64,000 nucleotides of DNA, taken from contig CANNOC010000007.1 of NCBI GenBank assembly GCA_947507155.1, positions 1 to 64,000 on the forward strand, written 5' to 3'. Both the position numbers and the translations under genes were made by a program. The notes below the pieces were generated by a model. The model was given only the letters and a program-made list of their open reading frames with translations, had not been told where the DNA came from and searched no databases. Positions 14,606-22,911 of the stretch are shown here, piece by piece. The stretch's first letter is position 1; each line of letters begins with the position of its first letter. This DNA is from an uncultured Collinsella sp. (GTDB taxonomy: Bacteria; Actinomycetota; Coriobacteriia; Coriobacteriales; Coriobacteriaceae).

Positions 14606-14919
14606 GGAAACTTCCTATCATCAACTGCCCGTACGATGGGCGGTCTTTATGCAACTGGTTTATTCTAGCGTGCCAAACTGCCGCTTCCCAAAGTTCCACC
14701 ATATCTATGGCAAGCAGGCGCTTATGATCGAGCCCGCAGGGTTCCGTAACGTTAAAGTTGAACTCTATGGTTTCTTAACAATTCACTATAACTGCAGGTC
14801 AAGACCAAAACCTCAAGTTCAACTTGACCCTTTAGAACCTTTAAGGTTCAAGTTGAGGTCGAAAGCAGTAGTAGAATACCTTTCGAACTATAACCTACGA
14901 TTGATTGCAGAGGGACTGG
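14606..14919 (+). promoter_or_regulatory. Divergent intergenic region with operator-like palindromes
   Basis: There is no gene here. Two perfect odd-length palindromes lie 7 nt apart: TCAAGTTCAACTTGA (14813-14827) and GAACCTTTAAGGTTC (14835-14849). AAGTTGAGGT follows, repeating the first motif. They sit about 70-105 nt before the murein hydrolase start and look like operators for a dimeric regulator. The left part serves the divergent ATP-grasp gene. Confidence 0.5.
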
Positions 14920-16053
14920 ATGCAGCATTCGAACCATCGCACCGCAGCGCTCATCGCGTCGAAGCCGGCTCGTATCATCACGAGCGCCGCGCTTGCCGTT
15001 ACACTGACGGCCGCGCCGATGCTCTCCCCCGTCGCAGCCTATGCCGCCTCGCAGGCAACGCAGGATCAGCTTTCCGCTGCCCAGCAGAAAATCGAAACCG
15101 CCACGAGTGCCTACAACGAAGCCCGCACCAAGCTCGAGGATCTGCAGAAGCAAATCGACACTAACGAGGCAAGCATCGAGAAGATCGAAGCCGAACTTCC
15201 CGATCAACAGGCCAAGGCGAGCTCCGCCATGCGCGATCTGTATAAGTACCAGAAGGGCACCAACCCCATCGTGAGCTTCCTGGTCAACGCGCAGAGCCTG
15301 GGCGAGTTCATCACCACCTGCAAGTACACCAACCAGATTACGAGCTCGAGCGTTGACGAGATCGAAGAGCTCAACAAGATGCAGACCGAGCTCGAGCAGA
15401 ACAAGACCGAGCTCGAGCAGGCCAAGTCCCAACTCGAGACCGAGCAGAAAACCGCCGAGGACGCACTGGCACAGGCCCAGCAGCTTCGCAGCGAAGCCCA
15501 GGCAAAGGCCGAGCAGGAGAATGCCGCCGAGCTGGCCAAGCTCGAGGCCGACAAGGCCGCTGCCGCCGAGAAGCTCTCGGGCGAGGGCGTGAGCGGCAAC
15601 AACTCCAACAGCCAGGCCAATAACGCCAACACCACCATCGACACCACGGTGAACAGCTCCAATACCGGCAACTCCGATTACGACTCGTTTATCAACGAGT
15701 GGACGAGTCGCATCGACAACTACCTCGCCGGCTCCCCCATGGCAGGTCAGGGTTACAACTTTGCCGTGGCAGCCTGGAACACCGGTGTTGACCCTCGCTG
15801 GTCTCCCGCCATCGCCTGCATCGAGAGCAGCAAGGGCCTCTATTGTGCCGGCTCCTATAACGCCTGGGGCTGGAGCGCTCGCGGCGGCGGCTGGCGGAGC
15901 TTTGGTAGCTGGAGCGAGGGCGTCTCTGCCCACGTTGCCTACCTGGGCGCCAACTATGGCTCCACGCTTACCCCGGCAGCCGCCAAAAAGTACTGCCCGC
16001 CCACGTGGCAGGACTGGTACAACAAGGTTGCAACCCAGATGAACCGCATCTAG
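14920..16053 (+). CDS. Secreted coiled-coil murein hydrolase (lysozyme/transglycosylase-like)
   Basis: 377 aa from ATG 14920 with AGAGGGA upstream; a TTG five codons earlier is the alternative. The signal peptide (1 to about 42) ends VAAYA. A long coiled coil (about 45-235, repeats such as EQNKTELEQAKSQLETEQK) resembles the N-terminus of PcsB/CwlO hydrolases. A Ser/Asn linker leads to the C-terminal domain with WSPAIACIESSKG (Glu near 304) and NAWGW, a lysozyme-like arrangement. It probably cleaves glycan during division, with activity controlled by the coiled coil. Confidence 0.78.
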   Translation: MQHSNHRTAALIASKPARIITSAALAVTLTAAPMLSPVAAYAASQATQDQLSAAQQKIETATSAYNEARTKLEDLQKQIDTNEASIEKIEAELPDQQAKASSAMRDLYKYQKGTNPIVSFLVNAQSLGEFITTCKYTNQITSSSVDEIEELNKMQTELEQNKTELEQAKSQLETEQKTAEDALAQAQQLRSEAQAKAEQENAAELAKLEADKAAAAEKLSGEGVSGNNSNSQANNANTTIDTTVNSSNTGNSDYDSFINEWTSRIDNYLAGSPMAGQGYNFAVAAWNTGVDPRWSPAIACIESSKGLYCAGSYNAWGWSARGGGWRSFGSWSEGVSAHVAYLGANYGSTLTPAAAKKYCPPTWQDWYNKVATQMNRI

Positions 16054-16064
16054 GATCAACGTCA

Positions 16065-16092
16065 AAAGGGCCCCAATCGGGGCCCCTTTTTC
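16065..16092 (+). terminator. Bidirectional terminator between convergent genes
   Basis: AAGGGCCCC (16066-16074) pairs with GGGGCCCCTT, followed by TTTTTCTTTC. It serves the murein hydrolase and perhaps the convergent kinase gene. Confidence 0.85.
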
Positions 16093-16098
16093 TTTCTT

Positions 16099-17499
16099 TT
16101 ACGCGACGGAGGTATCGACGACGCCAGTCGCGTTTGCAATGGCAACGATGATAATCATTGCCAACAAGAGCACACCCATAGCCTTGAGCCAGAGCTTTGC
16201 AAGCTTTTTACCGTGGTATCTATCGAGTAGCTCAAACCGCCGGCGAAGGCGGCGTTTGTCGAGCATCACAAAATGAATGAGCACTGCGAGACCGTCGACG
16301 AAGATAAAATACTCAATCGCGAGAAACCACATCGGGTAGTTTTGGTTGGCGCCCGTAGGATGAAAAACGGCAAAATGGCTTCCGGCAAAGAAAACAAGTA
16401 GCGAAAGATAGACGAATGCGTTCCAAATGCGCCCAACGGTGTCGGGAATGCGGGAGAGTAAATTCGGGCGCTCAGGCACCAACGGCAATCCACCCTGAGA
16501 CTGATCCGTGGGGAGCACGGGCGCAGGGCATATGGCTCGCCGCTCGGGAGGCTCTTGGAAAGAAGCAGCATTCGGCGCGCACGACGGCGTCGGCGCGCAC
16601 GACGCATACGATGCGCGCGCAGCGTGCCCTAGCGCCTTCGCGCTTGCAAAGCGCTTGTCCGGATCGAGCGCCATCGCCATGCAAATAACATCGGCAAGCG
16701 AGGCGGGGATATCATATGCCTCGCATTGCTTGCGCATGCCCCGACCCGGCTTGGGGTCGGCCCCCGTCAGACAAAAGAACAGCAGGGAACCGAGCGCATA
16801 GACATCGCTGCGCACGCTCGTCTGACCAAAACCATACTGCTCGGGCGGCGCATAGGGACGCGTGCCAAACTTAACGGTATCGGCATCGGCTCCCTCGCGC
16901 CACACGCGAGCGATTCCCAAATCGATAATCACCAGCGATGAAAACGTCATGCCCGTATCGGGCGTATAGCTCGCGCCCGACACGATGATATTCGAGGGCT
17001 TTAGGTCGCGATGGATCACCGGAGCGGCCATCTCCCCCGCCGACGCAAAGCCGGCATGGAGCTCCGCAACTGCATCACAAAGGGCGCCAAACAGCTCACA
17101 AGCATAATCGGGCGTCGCACCCAAACGCCCCACCAGGGCCCCGAGCGTTTCGCCTTCGATATATTCCATGACCACGCAAAGCTCGTCGCCCACGCGGCGG
17201 CAATCGACAATCCGAGGCAAGTGCTCGTAACGTCGCCCGGCATGCTGGGCCGCAAACAGGCGTTCATACGCCCCGCCAATCTGGGCCGACGCGTCGATGC
17301 GCTTGCGAACAAAGGGGCCAAGAGATCCCCCGCCAGAGCCCTCAAAGTATACGAGCTCGGTCGTCTCGACGTCGGAGTGCTTGAGCACACGGTCTACGCG
17401 ATAACTGTCATCACGCTCAAGTGACGCCAGGTGTCCGGCGAGCGCAGCGGTCAACTCATCATCGGAATATGTTGGGCTCTGAGTATCCATAGCGTCCAT
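16099..17499 (-). CDS. Membrane-bound eukaryotic-type Ser/Thr protein kinase
   Basis: About 466 aa. The kinase domain (about 35-275) has HRDLKPSN (catalytic Asp near 164), IIDLGIARV (DLG in place of DFG), GTRPYAPPEQYG and SDVYALGSLLFFCLTG. A proline/alanine-rich linker and three hydrophobic segments follow (FVYLSLLVFFAGSHF, YFIFVDGLAVLIHF, GVLLLAMIIIVAIA), so the kinase faces the cytoplasm. There are no PASTA repeats. It follows an HTH regulator on the same strand. Start choice is uncertain between 17514 (GTG), 17499 and 17490; no clear ribosome site is seen. Confidence 0.88.
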   Translation of the reverse strand: MDAMDTQSPTYSDDELTAALAGHLASLERDDSYRVDRVLKHSDVETTELVYFEGSGGGSLGPFVRKRIDASAQIGGAYERLFAAQHAGRRYEHLPRIVDCRRVGDELCVVMEYIEGETLGALVGRLGATPDYACELFGALCDAVAELHAGFASAGEMAAPVIHRDLKPSNIIVSGASYTPDTGMTFSSLVIIDLGIARVWREGADADTVKFGTRPYAPPEQYGFGQTSVRSDVYALGSLLFFCLTGADPKPGRGMRKQCEAYDIPASLADVICMAMALDPDKRFASAKALGHAARASYASCAPTPSCAPNAASFQEPPERRAICPAPVLPTDQSQGGLPLVPERPNLLSRIPDTVGRIWNAFVYLSLLVFFAGSHFAVFHPTGANQNYPMWFLAIEYFIFVDGLAVLIHFVMLDKRRLRRRFELLDRYHGKKLAKLWLKAMGVLLLAMIIIVAIANATGVVDTSVA

Positions 17500-17505
17500 A
17501 ATAAC

Positions 17506-17541
17506 GCAGGGCACGGACGCGCCATGACGCCCGTGCCCTGC
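17506..17541 (-). other. Hairpin immediately upstream of the kinase start
   Basis: GCAGGGCACGG (17506-17516) pairs with CCGTGCCCTGC (17531-17541). On the minus strand it is followed by GTTATTATGG, only a few bases before the kinase ATG. It may be a weak terminator after the HTH gene or may limit translation of the kinase. Confidence 0.5.
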
Positions 17542-17585
17542 ACGTTCAAAATGTCGTGAACGGCGCTTCCGCCGGCAGCTAACCG

Positions 17586-18008
17586 TTAGCTCACCGTCTC
17601 CTCACCAAAGCGATACAGCTCCTCGTTCACCTTTTGCAGGCTACAGCCGCGATCGATACAGAAAATGATGATGGCGTCACGGCGATCCTTGCAGTTGAGG
17701 ACATTGGCACCTGCCGCCGTCAAGGCGCGGTTGGTTTCCTTGAGCGTTAGCGCCATGGCGAAGGCAATCTGCAGCACCTTATTGCGACTTGGATGCCGCG
17801 TACCGGTAAAGATCTGATAGCCAAACGTCTCGTTGAGGTCGGCCATACGCACCACGCGCGAACGCTCCAGCCCTTTTTCTTCCAAAAGCTGTTTCAGATA
17901 CTCCGAAAGCGACGGGGCGGCAAAGTCATGCTCTTTGATATAGCCATCAATGCTTGGCGCATCGAGAAGCTCATTGAGCAGCTCCTCGGTCAGCTTTTTA
18001 TCGGGCAT
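17586..18008 (-). CDS. Helix-turn-helix regulator paired with the kinase
   Basis: 140 aa. An acidic N-terminus is followed by an XRE-like helix-turn-helix (about 35-75: LSEYLKQLLEEKGLERSRVV, FGYQIFTGTRHPSRNKVLQI). The C-terminal part (ETNRALTAAGANVLNCKDRRD) contains two conserved-looking cysteines. Proteins of this layout are often found beside Ser/Thr kinases in anaerobic Gram-positives. GGGGAGG precedes ATG. It lies upstream of the kinase with an 86-nt gap, so co-transcription is likely. Target genes are unknown. Confidence 0.75.
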   Translation of the reverse strand: MPDKKLTEELLNELLDAPSIDGYIKEHDFAAPSLSEYLKQLLEEKGLERSRVVRMADLNETFGYQIFTGTRHPSRNKVLQIAFAMALTLKETNRALTAAGANVLNCKDRRDAIIIFCIDRGCSLQKVNEELYRFGEETVS

Positions 18009-18056
18009 ACAGCCTCACCTCCCCAGATCGCATAGTAATCATGTTGTTTATTCTAG

Positions 18057-18500
18057 TTAAAAGCCGCTCACATCAGAACGTTCCCAGCTGGCAACCTGAT
18101 CGGGAGATACCGTGCTCATCGCTTCGAACTTCCAGGTGCCGCCCGCTTTGAGATGGTTGGTGTTCGCAAGAGCCGTTCCCACCTGATTGCCGTCTGCGTC
18201 ATACAGAACATACTCAATCTGAATGTAGCTTTGCTCTTTATCCGTATTATTGGTCAATGTGCCAGTGATCTTATACGCGAACTGATTAGACGCATCCCCG
18301 GCCTCATCCGAAACCGTATAGGGTTCTTGTGCCTCTTTTTGCTCCTCGACTTGCTGGGTCTGTTCGGCAGGCTTTGCTGCATCACCCGTAGACGAATCAG
18401 ACGAGTTACCGCCCATAGAACCTACGACGCCGGCAACAACAAGCACCACGATGACACCCAGAATGATCTTGCCGATCGGCTTCTTTCCCTCTTTTGCCAT
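18057..18500 (-). CDS. Membrane-anchored FxLYD-domain protein
   Basis: 147 aa from ATG 18500, preceded by GGAAGGA. A short Lys-rich start is followed by one membrane helix (IILGVIVVLVVAGVVGSM) and a polar Ser/Gln/Glu linker. The extracellular beta domain carries FAYKITGTLTNNTDKEQSYI and VLYDADGNQVG, as in FxLYD proteins. The function is unknown; it may be a surface or signalling accessory. It is the first gene of the minus-strand run that continues into the HTH regulator and kinase 48 nt downstream. Confidence 0.75.
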   Translation of the reverse strand: MAKEGKKPIGKIILGVIVVLVVAGVVGSMGGNSSDSSTGDAAKPAEQTQQVEEQKEAQEPYTVSDEAGDASNQFAYKITGTLTNNTDKEQSYIQIEYVLYDADGNQVGTALANTNHLKAGGTWKFEAMSTVSPDQVASWERSDVSGF

Positions 18501-18571
18501 TATGCATCCTTCCCACGATCCGGCTACCGTGCCGGCACACAGCACATCGTAGGAGGCAGCGAGTTCAAATT

Positions 18572-18716
18572 CATTAGCTGGGAGCTAATGTCGCGACACA
18601 ACTTGCCATCCGACGCTCATTGAGTCTTTTTTCCTTCACCGAACTCATACCTTTGTTGTTGACTATTAAACATTTAGACGTAAACTGCTTTGTTACCTTG
18701 TCAACATCTGAAAGGA
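18572..18716 (+). promoter_or_regulatory. Promoter and candidate operators of the flavoprotein-AcnX operon
   Basis: TTGACT (18659-18664) and TAAACT (18681-18686) are 16 nt apart, and the ribosome site AAAGGA is at 18711. Upstream are the palindromes CATTAGCTGGGAGCTAATG (18572-18590) and TGTCGCGACA (18589-18598), which overlap by two bases and could bind a regulator. Confidence 0.5.
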
Positions 18717-18722
18717 ACCTCA

Positions 18723-21044
18723 TTGGGAAAAGACGTACTGGTGCAGCAACTCGTCGACTCATTCGACAGCTGGCCCGCCAAAAATTCCGGTTGCGGATCG
18801 TCCCGCATGACACAAGAGCTCTATCCTTTTGACAAGCTCTTCTCTCCCATCAAAATTAACAAGCTCACCGTCAAAAACCGCATTGTCATGGCACCGATGG
18901 GCAATATCGACATGTGCGAGGAAACTGGCCGCCCCAGTGGCATGATGCTGCAGTACTTTTTCGCCCGCGCCAAAGGCGGCTGCGGCCTCATCACAACAGG
19001 ACTCGTGCCGGTAAGCCACGGCATCGATACCACGGTCACCGAGCTGGACAAGCTCACCTATTTCCCGCGCATCGATCGAAGCCGAACCGTTATGGCAGGC
19101 TGGCGCGACCTTGCCCAAGGCGTCCACGCCTTCGGATCGCGCATTTTTGTCCAGCTTACGGCTGGACTCGGCCGCGTGGGCAACCCGCAATGCCTCATCA
19201 CGCAAAAGAAGTTTCCGGTCTCGGCGAGTTTCTTGCCTAACTACTACATCCCCGCCATTCCATGCATGCGCCTCTCGGACCAGAAGCTGCGCCGTATCGT
19301 AAACAATATCGGCCAAGCGGCGGCCGATGCTCATGCCATGGGCATCGATGGCGTCTATTTGCACGGGCACGAGGGTTATCTTATCGAGCAGCTCGGAAAC
19401 CCCGCCTTTAACCATCGCAAGCTCGGACGTTATGCCGATTGGCGTCAGTTTGGCCTCGATATGATCAAAGAAATCCGTCGCCGCGTTGGGCCCGACTACC
19501 CCATCATGTACCGCATCGACCTTTCGCTTGCACTCGAGGAAACCTATGACGAGCAGGTCATGAATTCGACCTATCTGGGACGCATGCGCGGCGGCCGCAC
19601 AGTCGAACAGACCCTGGGTTATATGGAAGAGCTCGTGGCGGCGGGAGTAGACATCTTTGACGTCGACCTTGGTTGCTATGACAACTGGTGGATGCCCCAC
19701 CCGCCTGCGAGCATGCCCGCAGGCTGCTTCGTTCCCGTGGCGCGCGCCGTTCGAGAGCGCTTTGCCGCCGACAATATCCGCTCCAATGCCGGCCTTCCCG
19801 TACCCGTTGTCGCGGTGGGTAAGTTGGGCTACCCCGACATTGCCGAACGCGTCCTTCGCAATGGCGACGCCGATATGATCATGCTCGGACGCCCGCTGCT
19901 TGCGGATCCCGAGTGGCCCAACAAGGCGTACGCCGGTCGCGTGGCAGATATTCGCCCCTGCATCGGATGTCAGGAAGGATGCCTCAACGAGTTTGTCGAA
20001 GGGGGCCATCCGCAGTGTGCCGTCAATCCACGCTGCAGCTTTGAATACCTCATGCCCCAGACACCCGCTCCCGCCAAAGAACCCAAACGCATAGCGGTGA
20101 TAGGAGCCGGACCCGCTGGGATGGTCTGTGCGCTAATCGCCGCGCGTCGTGGCCACGACGTAAAGCTCATCGATGCCGAAGATGAACTTGGAGGAAAACT
20201 CCTCTCCGCCAGCGCCGCCCGGATCAAGTTCGACCTCGATAACTACCGATCATATCTTGTTCGACAGGTGCGCGAGCAGGCAGAAAAACCCAACGGGAAC
20301 CTGACACTCGAACCTGGACGGGCAGCACGCGCCGAAGATCTTGCAAAAGCAGGCTTCGACGCAATCGTGTGCGCGACAGGCACTTCCAATGCAATACCGC
20401 CCATCCCCGGTCTTACGGAGCTTGCAGCATCGGGTCATGCCGTGCTGGCAACGCAGCTACTGCGCCAACCCGCGCTGCTTGGCAACGCCAAAATCGTCAC
20501 CATCATTGGCGGAGGGGCCGTGGGCTGCGAGGTTGCCCAATGGCTCACCGTCGAACACGGCATACCACAGGTCAGCGTAATTGAAATGCTGCCTCACATG
20601 ATGCAGGGCGCCTGCACGGCAAATCGCGGCCACCTACTCCATACGCTCAGGGGACGCAATGTGCGGCTCCTCAATATGACACGCGTCGAGCGCGCGGAAG
20701 TCGGCGGCAAACGCGAGTCTGGAGCCCCATCGAGGTGTGCGCGTCTCCACTTGAGTCGCAACTGCCACAAAAACGTTCCCGACCCCTACGTCTCGTGGTC
20801 ACCGGTCTTGCCCGAGAACGTCGAAAACCCGCTTGCACCCAAAATCGGCAACGACTGGAAGTCACTCGAGCTAACCTGCGACTTGGTAATCATTGCCTGC
20901 GGCGGACACCCCGACGACGCGCTGTTCTACAAACTGCAGCAGACGCACGCCGCTGACGAGCTGCATAACATCGGCGATGGGTTTGCACCCGGCCGTGTGC
21001 TCGAAGCGGTCCGTGCGGCATACCGACTCGGCACCAATATCTAA
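18723..21044 (+). CDS. Old-yellow-enzyme family Fe-S flavoprotein (2,4-dienoyl-CoA reductase-like)
   Basis: About 773 aa. The FMN TIM barrel (LFSPIKINKLTVKNRIVMAP, LHGHEGYLIEQL) is followed by a 4Fe-4S ligand set (CIGCQEGCLNEF with a later Cys in NPRC). FAD and NAD(P) Rossmann motifs follow (IAVIGAGPAGMVCAL, TIIGGGAVGCEVA). This is the layout of enoate and dienoyl-CoA reductases that reduce activated double bonds. TTG 18723 is favoured by AAAGGA six bases upstream and a promoter 37 nt away; ATG 18807 would remove a 28-aa extension. It begins the operon with aconitase X. Substrate unknown. Confidence 0.85.
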   Translation: MGKDVLVQQLVDSFDSWPAKNSGCGSSRMTQELYPFDKLFSPIKINKLTVKNRIVMAPMGNIDMCEETGRPSGMMLQYFFARAKGGCGLITTGLVPVSHGIDTTVTELDKLTYFPRIDRSRTVMAGWRDLAQGVHAFGSRIFVQLTAGLGRVGNPQCLITQKKFPVSASFLPNYYIPAIPCMRLSDQKLRRIVNNIGQAAADAHAMGIDGVYLHGHEGYLIEQLGNPAFNHRKLGRYADWRQFGLDMIKEIRRRVGPDYPIMYRIDLSLALEETYDEQVMNSTYLGRMRGGRTVEQTLGYMEELVAAGVDIFDVDLGCYDNWWMPHPPASMPAGCFVPVARAVRERFAADNIRSNAGLPVPVVAVGKLGYPDIAERVLRNGDADMIMLGRPLLADPEWPNKAYAGRVADIRPCIGCQEGCLNEFVEGGHPQCAVNPRCSFEYLMPQTPAPAKEPKRIAVIGAGPAGMVCALIAARRGHDVKLIDAEDELGGKLLSASAARIKFDLDNYRSYLVRQVREQAEKPNGNLTLEPGRAARAEDLAKAGFDAIVCATGTSNAIPPIPGLTELAASGHAVLATQLLRQPALLGNAKIVTIIGGGAVGCEVAQWLTVEHGIPQVSVIEMLPHMMQGACTANRGHLLHTLRGRNVRLLNMTRVERAEVGGKRESGAPSRCARLHLSRNCHKNVPDPYVSWSPVLPENVENPLAPKIGNDWKSLELTCDLVIIACGGHPDDALFYKLQQTHAADELHNIGDGFAPGRVLEAVRAAYRLGTNI

Positions 21045-21065
21045 CACGAAAGGATGGGCTCACAG

Positions 21066-22343
21066 ATGAACCTGACCTCCCAACAACAAGCCCTGCTCGA
21101 CGGCGCCAAGGGCCCCGCCATGGCCAAAGTGGTCAAGACCCTCGTTATGTACGGCGAATGCTTTGGCGCCGAGCGTATGGTTCCCGTGACCGGCGTAAAC
21201 GGTCATCTTGTCACAAGTTTTGGCCTCTCCATGCTCGGTCCAGTCTATGACCTTATGGATGAGCTGCTGAAAGACGGCGCCCTGTCCGGTCAGTCATTCT
21301 CGGTCGACCCGAGGCCCCTCGACCCCGCCGTCCCGGCCAACCCGCTGCAAAAGCTGCTGTTCAAGATTATGTATTCCAAACAAGACGATTATGAGGCACA
21401 GCTGCGCAGCATGGGTCTATTGGACAACGATGCTTTCACCTGCACCTGTTACCAGCCCGAGGTTGGCAATCGACCTCGGCGTGGCGACATCCTAAGCTGG
21501 GCAGAAAGCAGCGCCGTGGTCTTTGCCAACTCCGTGCTGGGCGCTCGCTGCAATCGCAACTCCGGCATCATCGAGATGTTCGGCTCAATTGCCGGCTTTG
21601 TCCCGGAATTCGGCCTGCTCACCGATGAGGGCCGCAAGGCGACCTGGATCATCGAAGTCGACTGTAAGCGCAAGCCCGAAGCGCAAGTGCTTGGCAGCGC
21701 CATTGGCATGAAAGTGATGGAAGACGTCCCTTACATTAAAGGCCTCGACCGCTGGCTTGGCCGCGAACTCACACCCGGCACGCAGGACTACCTTAAGGAC
21801 ATGGGCGCCGCCAGCGCATCGAACGGCGCTGTCGGGCTCTACCACGTGGACGGCATCACGCCCGAGGCCGTCGAACAAGGCGAACACCTCATAGCACTAG
21901 ACGCCCAAATCTATCGCATTGACGACGCCGAGCTGGAACGCATCCGCTCGAGCTACCCCGTTATGTGGAAGAACCCGGGCGCACGCCCCAAGCTTGCCTT
22001 CATCGGCTGCCCCCACCTCTCGTCTGCACAACTCGCCCATTGGGCAGACGCCATCTGCGATGGGCTGAGCGCCTCCGGCAAGTGCCGCGTGCAAGTACCC
22101 ACCGTACTGACCGCCGCCCCATCCGTGGCAGACGCCTTCCGCAAGACTGCGGCATACAGACGCCTCTCGACTACCGGTGCCGTCGTCTCGAGCATCTGCC
22201 CGCTTATGTACACCAACAACCCGCTGTGCGGCAGCATGCCCATCATCACCAACTCCAACAAGTTGCGTACGTACTCGGCATCGCGCTACTACACCGACGA
22301 CGAAGTGCTCGCCTACGTCACCACCGGAAAACCAATCAAATAG
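21066..22343 (+). CDS. Aconitase X catalytic (large) subunit
   Basis: 425 aa from ATG 21066; an ATG at 21054 lies too close to the AAAGGA ribosome site. The start LTSQQQALLDGAKGPAMAKV and the Fe-S/substrate elements TCTCYQPE, GARCNRNSG and SSICPLMYTNNPL fit the AcnX catalytic domain. Split two-subunit AcnX (type II) enzymes include cis-3-hydroxy-L-proline dehydratases; archaeal relatives dehydrate mevalonate 5-phosphate. The small subunit gene follows 14 nt later. Hydroxyproline dehydration is the best guess, but is not shown by the sequence alone. Confidence 0.85.
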   Translation: MNLTSQQQALLDGAKGPAMAKVVKTLVMYGECFGAERMVPVTGVNGHLVTSFGLSMLGPVYDLMDELLKDGALSGQSFSVDPRPLDPAVPANPLQKLLFKIMYSKQDDYEAQLRSMGLLDNDAFTCTCYQPEVGNRPRRGDILSWAESSAVVFANSVLGARCNRNSGIIEMFGSIAGFVPEFGLLTDEGRKATWIIEVDCKRKPEAQVLGSAIGMKVMEDVPYIKGLDRWLGRELTPGTQDYLKDMGAASASNGAVGLYHVDGITPEAVEQGEHLIALDAQIYRIDDAELERIRSSYPVMWKNPGARPKLAFIGCPHLSSAQLAHWADAICDGLSASGKCRVQVPTVLTAAPSVADAFRKTAAYRRLSTTGAVVSSICPLMYTNNPLCGSMPIITNSNKLRTYSASRYYTDDEVLAYVTTGKPIK

Positions 22344-22357
22344 GAAGGCGACTCCTC

Positions 22358-22801
22358 ATGGAAAAAATCTTTCACGGCCGCGTCGTTGTCCCCGGAACTG
22401 CCCACGCCAAGGCACTTGTCTCTCACGGAGGGCTCAACACGCTCGCATCGTTTCAGAAGGCACTGATGTTTGGCGACAAAAAGGCCACGTGTTCCGACCA
22501 AAACAATCCCGACTTGTACGGCAAACCTTTGGCGGGATGTGCCTTGTGTCTTCCGCAGACTATCGGCTCCACCACAGGCGGCATGGTGCTCTTCTGCGCC
22601 ACCAAAATGGGGCGCCAACCCGCATGCCTGCTGTTTTCCAAACCCATTGACAGCCTTGCCGCCGCTGGCGCGATCCTCTCGGGCGTATGGACCGACACCC
22701 CCATGCCCACCATTGACAACCTGGGCGATGAGTTTCTCGATGCTGTGTCGACGGGAGACGCCATCACCGTGACCGAAGACGGCACGGTCATCGTCGGCTA
22801 A
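22358..22801 (+). CDS. Aconitase X swivel-domain (small) subunit
   Basis: 147 aa. IFHGRVVVPGTAHAKALVS at the start and LPQTIGSTTGGMVLFCATKM are typical of the DUF126/AcnX swiveling domain. The Ser/Thr-rich loop (IGSTTGG) is expected in the active site. It pairs with the upstream large subunit to form the dehydratase. AGGAAGG precedes ATG. The small protein has its own start and is not fused, which defines the type II form. Confidence 0.85.
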   Translation: MEKIFHGRVVVPGTAHAKALVSHGGLNTLASFQKALMFGDKKATCSDQNNPDLYGKPLAGCALCLPQTIGSTTGGMVLFCATKMGRQPACLLFSKPIDSLAAAGAILSGVWTDTPMPTIDNLGDEFLDAVSTGDAITVTEDGTVIVG

Positions 22802-22911
22802 GGCTATCCGACCCGCCGCCCGCAGATGAGCAACGTGTTTCGCCATTTCCCACGCGCGGTGCGGGCGATAATCTTGACGTATTCGATATACAACACGAAA
22901 GGAGTCCCACC

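Noticed and set aside
12503-14668. 721-codon plus-strand open frame
   Set aside because: It is antisense to the racemase and ATP-grasp genes, which have clear motifs and ribosome sites; long antisense frames are common at this G+C content.
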